This document shows positions 26,833 through 36,831 of a stretch of 64,000 nt of DNA, piece after piece (position 1 is the stretch's first letter; each line of letters starts with the position of its first letter). The notes under the pieces are model-generated. The model was not told where the DNA came from, did not search any database, and saw only the letters and a list, made by a program, of their open reading frames with translations. This stretch comes from Entomohabitans teleogrylli. Its GTDB lineage: Bacteria; Pseudomonadota; Gammaproteobacteria; Enterobacterales; Enterobacteriaceae. Where the stretch lies: positions 62,001 through 126,000 of the forward strand of contig NZ_LLXO01000017.1 in assembly GCF_001484765.1 (NCBI RefSeq). The letters are read 5' to 3'. The position numbers and the translations under genes were made by a program.

Positions 26833-27804
26833 TCAGGCGTCCTGGCGTGGCGCCAGGTCAGCAAACGCCGCGCGAATCTCCTGTTCCGGCAACTGAATGC
26901 CGATAAACACCATGGTGCTGCCCGGCGTTTCCTCTGCTGCCCATTCGCGATCCCAGTCGGCGCTGTACAGACGCTGGACACCCTGGAACAGCAGGCGCTT
27001 CGGCTGATCGGCAATCCACAGCATCCCTTTATAGCGCAGCAGATTATCGGCAAAACCGAGCAGCAGATTCTCCATGGCCCGCGAAACGGCGCTTAATTCC
27101 AGCGGGTAATCCAGCTGGACCACGATGGACGAGATATCGTTCTGGCGGTCAGGAATAAAGTGGAAGCGCGGTTGCGGCGCGACCACGTTCTCCTCCAGCA
27201 TAAAGCCGTTGACGTTAAACAGCAGCCCGAGATCGATAGCGCCATGCACCACCGGATAGAGCGGCGCCCGGGCGTTGATACGCTGCAGACGCTCGCGTAG
27301 CGGCTGACTGTCGCCGGCGATGTCGGTTTTGGTCAGCAGAATCCGATCGGCATAGCCAACCTGGGACTGGGCGATGGTGAATTGATCCATCTGTTTATCG
27401 GCGTGAACGGCGTCCACCAGGGTGATAACGCCGTCGAGCAGGTAGCGCTGGCACAGCACCTCATGAGAGAAGAAGGTCTGAATAATCGGCCCGGGATCGG
27501 CCATGCCGGTGCATTCAATGATTAGCCGGTCGAAGGCGATACGGCCATTGTCCAGGCCGTCGAGCAAATCGAGCAGCGCATCTTCCAGTTCGTTCGCGCG
27601 GCTACAGCAGATACAGCCATTGGTCAGCGTCTTGATCTGCGTGGCGCGATCGCCAATTAACTGGTCATCAACCGGTACTTCGCCAAACTCGTTTTCGATC
27701 ACCGCTATCTTATAGCCGTGCTGTTCATGAAGAATATGGCGCAGCAGCGTGGTTTTTCCGGCGCCGAGAAAGCCGGTTAACAGCGTAACGGCAATCGGTG
27801 TCAT
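26833..27804 (-). CDS. yjiA: COG0523 GTPase YjiA
   Basis: A 323-residue G3E-family P-loop GTPase linked to metal homeostasis. Walker A GFLGAGKTTLL is at about residues 11-21, the metal-binding CxCC motif reads NGCICCSR, and the later GTPase motifs ECTGMADPGP and LLTKTDIAG are in order; the C-terminal COG0523 domain follows. The start is the ATG at 27804 with GGAGA 6 nt upstream; a longer upstream frame is not credible. In E. coli yjiA follows btsT and yjiX. Here btsT is upstream, but I find no yjiX in the 312-bp gap and a hairpin interrupts it. Confidence 0.93.
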   Translation of the reverse strand: MTPIAVTLLTGFLGAGKTTLLRHILHEQHGYKIAVIENEFGEVPVDDQLIGDRATQIKTLTNGCICCSRANELEDALLDLLDGLDNGRIAFDRLIIECTGMADPGPIIQTFFSHEVLCQRYLLDGVITLVDAVHADKQMDQFTIAQSQVGYADRILLTKTDIAGDSQPLRERLQRINARAPLYPVVHGAIDLGLLFNVNGFMLEENVVAPQPRFHFIPDRQNDISSIVVQLDYPLELSAVSRAMENLLLGFADNLLRYKGMLWIADQPKRLLFQGVQRLYSADWDREWAAEETPGSTMVFIGIQLPEQEIRAAFADLAPRQDA

Positions 27805-28116
27805 GGGGTATCTCCTGTCACTGACGCGGCAGGGCGGCGCTCTGTCGCGAAATGGGTACTTATAATCGGTTCTGCGGCTTACGTTACCAGACATCGCCGG
27901 CGCTGATAAGATCGGGCCTCAACGGAGTGGGACCTCAGGTTATTCACAAAGGGCGAAAAAGCGTGGTTTTTCCTCCCTGGTGGTTATCAGCCGACAATCA
28001 ATATATTGATTTTGCTTGTTGGCTATCGGGTGATATCGGCAAGTTCGGCGGTGAGAGTGGTTTGTCATCTATCTCAGGCCCCACCGGAGTGGGGCCTGTT
28101 TGACTCACGTAGCGGC
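27805..28116. other. btsT-yjiA intergenic region, yjiX absent
   Basis: In E. coli the small gene yjiX (about 67 codons) lies here. I see no frame encoding such a protein on the minus strand. The region contains the hairpin at 28075-28098 and, at about 27914-27936, a degenerate copy of the same sequence (GGCCTCAACGGAGTGGGACC). Confidence 0.55.
28075..28098 (-). terminator. Hairpin terminator after btsT
   Basis: A perfect 10-bp stem CAGGCCCCAC / GTGGGGCCTG with a CGGA loop lies 19 bp past the btsT stop. The flanking U-run is short on both strands, so the strength is uncertain. Confidence 0.65.
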
Positions 28117-30267
28117 TTAGTGCCCGGAAGAGGTTTTAATCCCTTCTTTTGGCACCGGCACATACGGCGTTTCTTTATCGGTGCGTTCTTTCGTGTTACG
28201 CGCCTTCATCCAGGTGCGGAAACCGTAGAAGATGATGCTGTATACCACTACCAGGAACAGAATGCTCAGGCCGGCGTTGGTATAGTTGTTGACCACGATA
28301 TGATTCATGTTGGCAATCTGCTGCGCGGTCAGTTCACCGCCGGCGGCAATGCGCGCCTTGTACTCGCTGGCCATATAGAAGAAGCCTTCGAGCTGCGGGT
28401 TGGTGCTGAACAGTTTCATGCCCAGCGCCCAGGTGGTGCAGATCAGCAGCCAGACGGCCGGTACCACGGTGACCCAGATATATTGGGTACGCTTCATCTT
28501 CACGAGGATAACGGTACACAGTACCAGCGCCACGGCGGCCAGCATCTGGTTAGAGATACCGAACAGCGGCCACAGGCTCTTCACGCCGCCCAGCGGGTCG
28601 ACCACGCCCTGATACAGCAGGTAGCCCCACAGACCGACGCAGCCGGCGGTGCCGATAATACCGGCGACCAGCGAGTCGGTTTTCTTCAGGAACGGCACGA
28701 AGTTACCCAGCAGATCCTGAAGCATAAAGCGACCCGAGCGGGTGCCGGCATCCAGCGCGGTGAGGATAAATAGCGCTTCAAACAGGATACCGAAGTGGTA
28801 CCAGAAGCCCATATCCGCCATCGGCATGATTTTATGGAACACGTGCGCAATACCTACCGCCAGGGTTGGCGCGCCGCCGGCGCGGTTGAGCACTGAAGGC
28901 TCACCGATGTCTTTGGCGGTTTGCAGGATCTGGTCCGGGGAGATAACAAAACCCCAGGAGCTGACGGTGGCCGCCGCATGGGTAGTCGCGTCTTTCAGTT
29001 GCGCCATGATCAGCGCCGAGTTTTCGCCGCCCAGCTCATGCAGGTTCGGCATGGTGATACCCAGCGCCGCCGGCGGGGTGTTCATGGCAAAGTACAGCCC
29101 CGGCTCAATAATAGAAGCCGCCACCAGCGCCATAATCGCTACGAAAGACTCCATCAGCATCGCGCCGTAACCAATAAAGCGGGCGTCGGTTTCACAGGCC
29201 AGCAGTTTCGGCGTGGTGCCGGAGGAGATCAGCGCGTGGAAGCCGGAAACGGCGCCGCAGGCGATGGTGATAAACAGGAACGGGAACAGCGCGCCTTTCC
29301 ACAGCGGACCGGTGCCGTCGATGTACTGAGTCACCGCCGGCATTTTCAGATCCGGGTTGAGGATCACGATGCCCAGCGCCAGACCAACGATAACGCCGAT
29401 TTTCAGGAAGGTAGCCAGATAGTCGCGCGGCGCCAGAATCAGCCATACCGGCAGCAGAGCGGATACGAAAGCGTAACCGATCAGGGTAAAGGTGATGGTG
29501 GTGTCCTTAAAGGTCAGCGCCGGACCCCAGTACGGGTCATGGGCGATAACGCCGCCGAAGTAAATGGAGGCAACCAGCAGCACAATACCAATGACGGAAA
29601 CTTCACCCACCCGGCCCGGGCGAATAAAGCGCATATAGATACCCATAAACAGGGCAATCGGCACCGTTGAGCAGACCGTAAAGACCCCCCACGGGCTTTC
29701 CGCCAGCGCTTTCACCACGATCAACGCCAGGACGGCGAGGATAATTATCATGATCAGGAAGCAGCCGAACAGCGCAATGGAGCCAGGAATCCGGCCCATC
29801 TCTTCTTTAACCATCTCACCCAGAGAGGCGCCGTTACGGCGTGAAGAGATAAACAGCACCATAAAATCCTGGACCGCGCCGGCCAGTACCACCCCGGCCA
29901 GCAGCCACAGCGTACCGGGCAGATACCCCATTTGCGCCGCCAGTACCGGGCCGACCAGCGGGCCCGCGCCGGCGATGGCCGCGAAGTGGTGGCCAAACAG
30001 CACGTAGCGGTTGGTGGGGACGTAGTTCAGGCCGTCATTATTAATGACCGCCGGGGTGGAGCGAGTGGGATCGAGTTTCATCACCTTTTGGGCGATGTAG
30101 AGACTGTAGTAGCGATAAGCCACCAGATAAACGGAAACGGAAGCGACCACAATCCATAGCGCGCTTACGTGTTCACCCCGCCGTAAGGCGACGACCGCCA
30201 GACAGAAAGCACCGATGATTCCAAGAATCACCCAGGGTATGTGCTTGAATATCCTGTTGTTGTTCAT
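28117..30267 (-). CDS. btsT: High-affinity pyruvate/H+ symporter BtsT
   Basis: A 716-residue CstA-family carrier, the same length as E. coli BtsT (YjiY), with which it is nearly colinear throughout from IFKHIPWVILGIIGAFCLAV to KETPYVPVPKEG. It imports pyruvate in symport with protons. About 16-18 membrane segments are visible; conserved parts include YVPTNRYVLFGHHFAAIAGAGPL and the GTTPKLLA loop. I chose ATG 30267, with AGGT upstream; the frame can be extended 102 nt, but the extension lacks conservation. Upstream lie three BtsR-type direct repeats and a CRP-like site, which matches the known control of this gene by BtsSR and CRP in E. coli. Confidence 0.97.
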   Translation of the reverse strand: MNNNRIFKHIPWVILGIIGAFCLAVVALRRGEHVSALWIVVASVSVYLVAYRYYSLYIAQKVMKLDPTRSTPAVINNDGLNYVPTNRYVLFGHHFAAIAGAGPLVGPVLAAQMGYLPGTLWLLAGVVLAGAVQDFMVLFISSRRNGASLGEMVKEEMGRIPGSIALFGCFLIMIIILAVLALIVVKALAESPWGVFTVCSTVPIALFMGIYMRFIRPGRVGEVSVIGIVLLVASIYFGGVIAHDPYWGPALTFKDTTITFTLIGYAFVSALLPVWLILAPRDYLATFLKIGVIVGLALGIVILNPDLKMPAVTQYIDGTGPLWKGALFPFLFITIACGAVSGFHALISSGTTPKLLACETDARFIGYGAMLMESFVAIMALVAASIIEPGLYFAMNTPPAALGITMPNLHELGGENSALIMAQLKDATTHAAATVSSWGFVISPDQILQTAKDIGEPSVLNRAGGAPTLAVGIAHVFHKIMPMADMGFWYHFGILFEALFILTALDAGTRSGRFMLQDLLGNFVPFLKKTDSLVAGIIGTAGCVGLWGYLLYQGVVDPLGGVKSLWPLFGISNQMLAAVALVLCTVILVKMKRTQYIWVTVVPAVWLLICTTWALGMKLFSTNPQLEGFFYMASEYKARIAAGGELTAQQIANMNHIVVNNYTNAGLSILFLVVVYSIIFYGFRTWMKARNTKERTDKETPYVPVPKEGIKTSSGH

Positions 30268-30407
30268 AAAAGACCTACTTGTCAAACAGTAACGAACAGC
30301 CGTGGCTGCCCAGATGTGTAGCTGTTGGGTATCTTTTTTGAGGAAATAAATGACGACTACCATAGCCATGATCCCGCAATGGCCCTTCGGGCGGTCGGGA
30401 AAATGGC

Positions 30408-30455
30408 TAAGCGGTTATATGCACAGGTAAGCGGTCACGGATGTGGCTGAGCGGT
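30408..30455 (-). promoter_or_regulatory. Three BtsR-type direct repeats
   Basis: On the minus strand the 8-mers ACCGCTCA (30455-30448), ACCGCTTA (30435-30428) and ACCGCTTA (30415-30408) occur with a 20-bp period. They match the ACC[G/A]CT[C/T]A direct-repeat motif recalled for BtsR (YehT) upstream of btsT. Three copies are present rather than two. They lie 140-190 bp before the start codon. Confidence 0.78.
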
Positions 30456-30483
30456 TGGCAATCAGCGGCAATGCCCTGAAAAA

Positions 30484-30499
30484 CGTGATGTTTGTCACG
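30484..30499 (-). promoter_or_regulatory. CRP-like site upstream of btsT
   Basis: The sequence CGTGATGTTTGTCACG has the GTGA-N6-TCAC core of a CRP site in a near-perfect palindrome. It lies just upstream of the BtsR-type repeats, consistent with carbon-source control of btsT. Confidence 0.65.
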
Positions 30500-30818
30500 C
30501 TAAATGGCGTATTAAAGCCATGGTAGTTAAATATCAGCGCGATCAGGATGTGATGTAGATGGCAAAACAAGCGTTAACTTTACCGGCTGTTTGTTATCCC
30601 GGATGAGGTTATCTCCGGTGAGAACAGGAGGCAACGTGGAAGCATGCCGCCAGTACCGGGCGGATCATCAGGGGTAAACGGGCGCGGGGGTTACCGCTAT
30701 GGGACCCACAAAGAAAAAACTCTTCGGCACGGGGAAATCCGCTGATGCCGAAGAGGAGACATATTCGTCTACAGAAGACAACATAAAGCAGTGGCGTGGG
30801 GGTAATACTGGCGCAGCA
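30500..30818. other. Intergenic region between btsT and ariR-like gene
   Basis: No credible gene. A plus-strand frame from 30699 runs antisense over the small ariR-like gene and is not supported. Confidence 0.4.
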
Positions 30819-31055
30819 TTAGCTGGCGATGCGATGCTCCTGGATCATGAATTCCAGGGTCTGGCGATAGATATCACACAGGATAACGTTCTGTTCTTGC
30901 TTAATCATCAGCATCAACTGATGAATGACTGCACTTTCAGTGACTTCGCCGTTGCGGGCGCGAATATCGTTCTCGATCATCTTCAGCAGCGCGGATTCAG
31001 GAATGAACTCCGCAGGGATGCGATGGGTACTTTTTTGAGTAAATGAGGTATTCAT
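30819..31055 (-). CDS. AriR/YmgB-family small regulator of biofilm and acid response
   Basis: A 78-residue helical protein. The segment EVTESAVIHQLMLMIKQEQNVILCDIYRQTLEFMI fits the C-terminal half of the YcgZ/YmgA/YmgB(AriR) family, small proteins that form helical dimers and influence biofilm formation and acid resistance in E. coli. The ATG has AGGG 8 nt upstream. The gene is alone on its strand, with long non-coding DNA on both sides. Family assignment rests on the pattern of the helical core and length; the partner or DNA target is unknown. Confidence 0.7.
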   Translation of the reverse strand: MNTSFTQKSTHRIPAEFIPESALLKMIENDIRARNGEVTESAVIHQLMLMIKQEQNVILCDIYRQTLEFMIQEHRIAS

Positions 31056-31566
31056 TGTTTTGACCCTTAGAGTTGATGTTTTTCAGGTTCATCAATACGC
31101 GATTATTGTGACTGTCAGTAAACTCCCGGGACAGCTCATCCATTTGCCGAAGCCGCAGCATCAGCAACATCATCCGCTAAACCGGAGACAGCAACAGGAA
31201 TTTCGCGTATGGGTGACCGGTCGACAGCCGGCGTCAGGCAAAGACAAAGCACAACATTAAAAAATTAGTGTATCGTCCCTGGGCTGTAAAATTCATGCTT
31301 TATCAATTCGTGCTATTTGAGATCGCCGTCACGTCATATCAGACGCTAAAACCATGAACTCATTATTGTAAAAACATGACATTATGGTGAATGGCGGCGG
31401 AGTCTCGCGGCGTCAGTTTTTTTTATTTTTCGGCCAGGACAATACCAGCGACCCGGGACAGGGATTTATCTGCCCGGAGTGTAAAATAGCGGCCGGGGCA
31501 TCGGTGATATTTTATTGATTCCAGCTAAAATCTGATCCCGATAGCGCATATCGCCAGGAGGGAAAT
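31056..31566. other. Intergenic region, no gene seen
   Basis: About 510 bp between the divergent ariR-like and acetyltransferase genes. AT-rich, with no supported frame, repeat or operator that I can identify. A plus-strand frame at 31060-31260 has no ribosome-binding site. Confidence 0.4.
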
Positions 31567-32061
31567 ATGTTATTAACGCCGCAATTTCGCGCGGCTCGCG
31601 GTGGGGATGTCGATCGCTGCTACGAGATTGAGTCAACCGCTTATGAAGGGGACGAGGCGGCGACCCGGGAAAAGATTGCCACCCGTATTGCCCGGTATCC
31701 GGAAGGATTTCTGGTTATGGAAGCCGGCGGGATACTGCTCGGCTTTATTAACAGCGGATGCGCCCGGGAAGTTGTCATGTCCGATGAGTCTTTCAAAGAG
31801 CTGGTGGGGCACGATCCGGCAGCGCCGCACGTGGTGATTATGTCGGTAGTTATCGACCCCGCCTGGCAGGGCAAAGGCTATTCAACCCTGCTGATGCAGC
31901 GGTTTATTGAGCAGATGCGCGCCGCCGGAAAGCAAACCATTCACCTGATGTGTAAAACCCGTCACATTGATTTATATAAGAAATTCGGTTTTGCCTATAT
32001 TAAACCCTCTGATTCCGATCACGGCGGAATGTCGTGGCATGAGATGATGATGATTCTGTGA
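31567..32061 (+). CDS. GNAT-family N-acetyltransferase (arylalkylamine type)
   Basis: A 164-residue acetyltransferase of the GNAT fold. The N-terminus reads FRAARGGDVDRCYEIESTAYEGDEAA, resembling the substrate-binding start of arylalkylamine (serotonin-type) N-acetyltransferases. The acetyl-CoA motif A is VIMSVVIDPAWQGKGYSTLLMQRFI, and motif B follows around HLMCKTRHIDLYKKFGFAYI. GGAGGGAAAT precedes the ATG. It stands alone between an intergenic region and the torZ terminator. The acceptor amine is unknown. Confidence 0.87.
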   Translation: MLLTPQFRAARGGDVDRCYEIESTAYEGDEAATREKIATRIARYPEGFLVMEAGGILLGFINSGCAREVVMSDESFKELVGHDPAAPHVVIMSVVIDPAWQGKGYSTLLMQRFIEQMRAAGKQTIHLMCKTRHIDLYKKFGFAYIKPSDSDHGGMSWHEMMMIL

Positions 32062-32175
32062 GGCAGCAGAGCGCTGGCAACAGGCGCGCCACCGCAGATT
32101 ATTGTGCAAAATCCGGACAGTATTGGTCCGGCGTTTTCTGGCTGCGGGAAGGGCGTTGATAGCGCGAAGCGGCAA

Positions 32176-32214
32176 TAAAAAACCCCTACTGGTTGGCTGG
32201 CAACGTTCGGGGTT
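32176..32214 (-). terminator. Likely torZ terminator
   Basis: On the minus strand AACCCC and GGGGTT flank a 22-nt loop with some internal pairing and are followed by T6. It lies 22 bp after the torZ stop. Confidence 0.55.
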
Positions 32215-32236
32215 GATCGAGCGGAAGCGTACTTAT

Positions 32237-34681
32237 TTACGCGCTAACGATTTCCGGCTCGTCAAAGGCGGTGAGCTTCGGCGCTGCGCCCTGGTATTTT
32301 TCGGCATACACCAGCGCGGAGTTACCTGCGCAGCCGTTCGCCAGACGCGAGGTCGGGATATCCGAGGTCAGGACGTTGGCGGCCCCGTTTTTACAGATAC
32401 CGTTCTCCAGGTCCGGCCAGGCGCCTTCATGGATACAGATAACCCCGGGTTTAATACCGTCGCTGATCTTCGCGCCGACCAGCACCTGCCCGCGATCGTT
32501 CCATACCCGCACCAGATCGCCATCGGCGATATTGCGCGCTTTAGCGTCATCCGGATGGATGGTAACCGGTTCGCGATCGGCAACGGCGTACTCTTTACGC
32601 AGCGAGGCATAGTTGAGCTGGCTGTGCAGGCGGTGCGCCGGGTGGGCGGTCAGTAACTGCAACTGATCTTTATCCGCAGACCCTTTCCACTCGTCCGGCT
32701 CAATCCATGAAGCGTGCGGCGGGCAGTCCTTGTAGTTATACCCTTCGATAGTTTTTGAGTAGATCTCAATCTTGCCGCTCGGGGTTCCCAGCGGGTTCAT
32801 CACCGGATCGCTGCGGAAATCGGCATAGCGGACATACTTGTCGTTCTTCTCGTTCTGGCGCATTTCAATCAGCTTGTTCTGCTGCCAGAAGGCGTTGAAC
32901 GCCGGCATGGCGACGCGCTGGGCGCGGGCCGCTTTCTGGGCGGCGTCATAGAACTGCTTCAGCCAGCCCATCTCGTCTTTACCTTCGGTATAGACTGCTT
33001 TCCCGCCCGGCTTAAGCATTTCCGCCAGATCGGCAAACACATCGAAATCATTGCGCGACTCAAACTGCGGCTCAATGACCTGCTTCATCGGCACCAGGTG
33101 CATATTGCTGTAGTCGCCGGTCATCGTCAGGTCATTGCGCTCAAACGATGTGGTAATCGGCAGCACGATATCGGCGTGTTTAGCGGCCGCGGTCCAGTAA
33201 CACTCGGAAATCACCACCAGCTCCGGCTTCTGCCAGGCCTTGATCAGGCGGTTGGTGTCCTGGTGGTGGGTGAAGTTGGCGCCGCCGGCCCACCAGATCA
33301 TTTTGATATCCGGGAAGGTTTGCTCTTTGCCGTTATGCTGGTATTTCACGCCGGGATTTTCCAGCGCTTCAACAATGCGCGCCACCGGTAAGCTAATCAC
33401 CGCGTCGGATACCGCCCAGTCATTGCCTGCCGAAGAACCGCCTTCCACTTGCGCGGAGATGGCCGGCAACACACCGCCTACCCGCGTGGGAGCGCCGCCG
33501 TTCGAATAGTGGTAGGAGAAACCGAAACCGCCGCCCTCGGTACCAATCTGCCCGAGCATTGCCGCCAGGGTCACCAGCATCCAGTGGCGCTGTTCGCCAT
33601 ACTGCTGGCGCTGAATTCCCCATCCGCCCATGATCATGGTCTTATTGCCGGCAAAGATCTCCGCCAGTTTTTCTATCTGTTCCGCCGGAACGCCGCAGAT
33701 ATCCGCAGCCCAGGCCGCGGTTTTTTCGACGTTGTCGCTTTTGCCCAGCAGGTACTCTTCGAACTGTGGGTAGCCGGTGGTGTACTTATCGAGGAAGGCT
33801 TTGTCGTGCAGCTCTTTCTTCACCAGGGTATGGGCGATCCCCAGCATCATTGCGACGTCAGTGCCCATATGCGGGGCAATCCAGGTCGCATTGTCGCCAA
33901 AGAACTCAATGGTTTCCGAACGCATCGGGTCGATGGCGATAACGCTCTTGCCGGATTTCTTCAGCAGATTGAAATACTCCAGCCCCTGTTCGTCGGTACT
34001 GCTCCAGGCGATTTTCAGGGTGTTGAGCGGGTTCATCCCCCACAGCACTACCACCTGGCTGTGCTCCAGCACCATCGGCCAGGTGGTCTGCTGCTCATAC
34101 ACTTCTACTGAACCAACCACATACGGCATGATCACCTGAGCGGCGCCGGTGGAATAATCCCCGGTATGACCCGCATAGCCGCCCGCCATGCTCATGTAGC
34201 GCTGCAACAGGGTCTGCGCTTTATGCAGCACGCCGCTGGAGCGCCAGCCGTAAGAACCGGCAAAAATAGAGGAGGGACCGTAGCTGTCGCGGATCCGGCT
34301 ATGCTGTTCGTGAATCAGCTTCAGTGCCTGTTCCCAACTGACGCGGACAAAGGGATCGCTGCCGCGCTTACCGTCCGCCTTGCCGGGGTTTTCGAGGTAG
34401 CTTTTGCGCACCATCGGGTATTTGATGCGCGCGTTTGTGTGTACCTGATCCGGCCCGGTCTGCTGCAGGGAGTTGGGAACCGTTTTGGGCAGCGCTCCGG
34501 TGGAAGAGACCACTTTGCCGTCTTTCACTTCCACGTACAGCGCTCCCCAACGGGCGGCGGTCAGGATCGCGCCCCCTTTGGCGGCGTCTGCCCATGCGGG
34601 TAGCGGGAGCGCGGACGAAATCGCCAGCGTGCCGGTTGCCGCCCCGGTCGTTTTGATAAAGTCTCGTCTTGTGAGATTCAT
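32237..34681 (-). CDS. torZ: Periplasmic TMAO/S-oxide reductase TorZ
   Basis: An 814-residue molybdenum bis-MGD enzyme of the DMSO reductase family that reduces trimethylamine N-oxide and biotin sulfoxide-type substrates in the periplasm. A Tat signal, TRRDFIK, begins at residue 4 and the cleavage region is PLPAWA. The protein is colinear with E. coli TorZ (BisZ, 809 aa): KWRW-type motifs such as [16 protein letters not shown], the region [11 protein letters not shown] that carries the Mo-ligand serine (STGAA), and the C-terminal [15 protein letters not shown]-like end (here [15 protein letters not shown]). It follows torY by 24 bp. Electrons come from the TorY cytochrome. Confidence 0.95.
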   Translation of the reverse strand: MNLTRRDFIKTTGAATGTLAISSALPLPAWADAAKGGAILTAARWGALYVEVKDGKVVSSTGALPKTVPNSLQQTGPDQVHTNARIKYPMVRKSYLENPGKADGKRGSDPFVRVSWEQALKLIHEQHSRIRDSYGPSSIFAGSYGWRSSGVLHKAQTLLQRYMSMAGGYAGHTGDYSTGAAQVIMPYVVGSVEVYEQQTTWPMVLEHSQVVVLWGMNPLNTLKIAWSSTDEQGLEYFNLLKKSGKSVIAIDPMRSETIEFFGDNATWIAPHMGTDVAMMLGIAHTLVKKELHDKAFLDKYTTGYPQFEEYLLGKSDNVEKTAAWAADICGVPAEQIEKLAEIFAGNKTMIMGGWGIQRQQYGEQRHWMLVTLAAMLGQIGTEGGGFGFSYHYSNGGAPTRVGGVLPAISAQVEGGSSAGNDWAVSDAVISLPVARIVEALENPGVKYQHNGKEQTFPDIKMIWWAGGANFTHHQDTNRLIKAWQKPELVVISECYWTAAAKHADIVLPITTSFERNDLTMTGDYSNMHLVPMKQVIEPQFESRNDFDVFADLAEMLKPGGKAVYTEGKDEMGWLKQFYDAAQKAARAQRVAMPAFNAFWQQNKLIEMRQNEKNDKYVRYADFRSDPVMNPLGTPSGKIEIYSKTIEGYNYKDCPPHASWIEPDEWKGSADKDQLQLLTAHPAHRLHSQLNYASLRKEYAVADREPVTIHPDDAKARNIADGDLVRVWNDRGQVLVGAKISDGIKPGVICIHEGAWPDLENGICKNGAANVLTSDIPTSRLANGCAGNSALVYAEKYQGAAPKLTAFDEPEIVSA

Positions 34682-34705
34682 GGATCCTCCTGGAAATAAA
34701 GTCGC

Positions 34706-35800
34706 TTATTTTTTCATGTCTTTAGCGTTGTACTGGAAGTAACGGCTCAGGATATCCAGTTCGCTGTCACTGATATTGGTGCGCGCCCCCATGCCTTTTG
34801 CCACCGAAGGCCAGGCATTGAGCGTAAAGTGACTGGCCGGGATAGGCGCATGGCAGCCGGCGCAGTACACGTTGTCGAGCTTACGGGCGTAGTCCCACAT
34901 CGGTTCCCGGTCGGCGAGAGCCGGCGCGTTCCAGGTTCCCTGCAGAGCAACGTCGCGCCACTGGTTGCCGTAGTCGTCCGCTTGCCAGTCGGACAGCGGT
35001 TTCACCGCCTGCTGGCCTTTTTCACTCAGGGAAGCCAGTACCAGTCGCTGGCCGGCGGCGTAGTAGATAATCTGCTCGGTCCCCTGCATCTGGCTGCCGC
35101 GGATTTCGACTTCGCGGCTGGCGCCTGCGCTGCTGAGGACTTTCATTTGCGTGGCTGGGTAGATGGTCCCCAAATCGCCAAGGCTGGCGTTGCGTACCAC
35201 ATAAACTTCTTTGGCCGATGCCGGTACTGAAGCCGCCTGCGCTTCCAGCGCGGTCAGCGCGCTGTCGTCCATTTTGATTTCTGGCGGGAAGTGGGCCACG
35301 CCTTTATGGCAATCAATACAGGTTTGTTGCTCGTTAATACCCATTTCGTGCATTTTGCGCGCGTCGGCGCTTTGCGCCTCCAGATCCATCGCGTCCATAC
35401 TGTGGCAACTGCGACAGGTGGCAGAATCATTGGCCTTCAGCTGTGCCCAGACGGTTTGCGCCATCTCCAGACGGTGCTCTTCGTATTTTTCCGGGGTATC
35501 AATTTTTTTACTAATAAACTGGTGGTAGATATCTTTTGAGGCGACCAGTTTGGTGACCAGATAGTCCATTCCGCTTTGCGGTATATGGCAGTCCGCGCAC
35601 TCGGCGCGAATGCCTTTCTGGTTCTGAAAATGCACTGACCCGGTGTACTCTTCATAAGGCGCCTGCATGGTATGGCAGGAAAGGCAAAACTCGGTACTGG
35701 ATGTTTTATGCATTGTCCACTGGGTGGCTAAAACGATCGCGACGCCGACAATGGCGCCCAGCGTCATCATCAATGCGAGAGTTTTATTTATTTTTCTCAC
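34706..35800 (-). CDS. torY: Pentahaem c-type cytochrome TorY
   Basis: A 364-residue NapC/NirT-type cytochrome that passes electrons from the quinol pool to TorZ. One N-terminal membrane anchor (about residues 5-25) is followed by five CxxCH haem sites: CLSCH, CADCH, CRSCH, CIDCH and the distal CAGCH in the C-terminal domain. E. coli TorY has the same plan and 366 residues. I chose the GTG at 35800 because GGGAAG lies 5 nt upstream and the length fits; an ATG 30 nt upstream has no ribosome-binding site. It is first in the torYZ operon, and a perfect FNR box lies upstream. Confidence 0.94.
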   Translation of the reverse strand: MRKINKTLALMMTLGAIVGVAIVLATQWTMHKTSSTEFCLSCHTMQAPYEEYTGSVHFQNQKGIRAECADCHIPQSGMDYLVTKLVASKDIYHQFISKKIDTPEKYEEHRLEMAQTVWAQLKANDSATCRSCHSMDAMDLEAQSADARKMHEMGINEQQTCIDCHKGVAHFPPEIKMDDSALTALEAQAASVPASAKEVYVVRNASLGDLGTIYPATQMKVLSSAGASREVEIRGSQMQGTEQIIYYAAGQRLVLASLSEKGQQAVKPLSDWQADDYGNQWRDVALQGTWNAPALADREPMWDYARKLDNVYCAGCHAPIPASHFTLNAWPSVAKGMGARTNISDSELDILSRYFQYNAKDMKK

Positions 35801-35868
35801 TTTTTCTTCCCTGGAATTAAAAATACTCATTAATGGGTAGACAATAAATAAGCACCCTGCGTGGGGTA

Positions 35869-35882
35869 TTGATATTCATCAA
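35869..35882 (-). promoter_or_regulatory. FNR box upstream of torYZ
   Basis: TTGATATTCATCAA is a perfect match to TTGAT-N4-ATCAA. It lies about 70 bp before the torY start, consistent with activation under anaerobic conditions. Confidence 0.8.
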
Positions 35883-36615
35883 GTTAACGGATATTGATCA
35901 TGAGCAGCATGAACAATTCAGAATTAGGTCGCACTTTTATTTTTAATTTTTAGAAAATCAATAAAAACAATTGGTTAAAAGATTAATGCTTGCGTGGGAT
36001 TTATTTATATAGCTTCATTTATTGTCGGTTTTTATCTTTTCTGAGGAATTTTCGTTATGTATTTAAATGCATAACGATAGCGATTTGGGTATTTTTCTGA
36101 GAATTTTCTCGGGGTAGAGAAAATAGCCCATCGCAATAAAATAATTTATATAGCGTTGGCGGAAGGCAGATATTCTGCCGCCTGGCAGAGCGTACCGGAG
36201 AATATGATCGAGGCGATGTCGCAATAAAACCCTGAAAAGAGGAGGTCGTGCGGTAATTTTTTCCTGATATCAATCCTCTTTTCGCCGACAGATAACGTGC
36301 AATGTCCACTGGCTCTGCCAGCGCGATGGCATCTCAGGGGGAGGCTGAGGTGGCGGTACCGCTATTCTGGCGGTGGGCAAAGTGCGCAATGAATCGCTCT
36401 TTACCGTCGGCAGGGCCTGCGGGACGAGTCTGGCGCGTAATAAAAGGGGATGATTAAAGGACAAATTCATCTATTTATCTGTTCCTTATTTATTGCCATA
36501 GTGTCGTTGTGGATGGGACAGGCAGGCGTGCAGCGCTAATGGCTGACTTCTTCATTCGGGATGACGCGCAAAGCGTGCGTCTGGCCGGCAAAATCCTATT
36601 TTCAGGAGCGATATG
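35883..36615. other. Intergenic region, mostly AT-rich
   Basis: About 730 bp with no confident gene. The part 35930-36150 is AT-rich. Minus-strand frames at 36055-36309 and 36270-36470 have no ribosome-binding site or recognisable motif. It may be a scar of lost genes between torYZ and the ybi operon. Confidence 0.4.
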
Positions 36616-36831
36616 ATGAATAACGTCACTATGCAGTCGTTCTTTAAACGCTATTTTTCCGCTACCGAACGTCTGCCCGGGTGGGTGGGCGCGCTGCTCA
36701 GCGCTGAACAGCGTTACTGCCTGTTGAATGACATTATGCAGTGGCAACCGGCGCACTGTGTAGGGGAAAATTCATTACCGGGCGCCGATAACCGTTCAGC
36801 CTCCGACCGCGTACAGGCTGGCGATCTCTGA
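36616..36831 (+). CDS. Hypothetical small protein, 71 aa
   Basis: A frame with AGGAG 7 nt before the ATG at 36616 (a second ATG lies 3 nt upstream). The first half, MNNVTMQSFFKRYFSATERL then GWVGALLSAEQRYCLLNDIM, looks like amphipathic helices; the second half is polar and probably disordered. No signal peptide. I do not recognise the family. The good ribosome-binding site and protein-like first half argue for a real gene, the isolated position and weak tail against. Confidence 0.4.
   Translation: MNNVTMQSFFKRYFSATERLPGWVGALLSAEQRYCLLNDIMQWQPAHCVGENSLPGADNRSASDRVQAGDL

Noticed and set aside
30699-31046. Plus-strand frame of 115 codons over the ariR-like gene
   Set aside because: Antisense to a gene with a good ribosome-binding site and recognisable family pattern.
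36055-36470. Two minus-strand frames between torYZ and ybi genes
   Set aside because: No ribosome-binding sites, no motifs, Pro/Ser/Arg-rich composition typical of chance frames.
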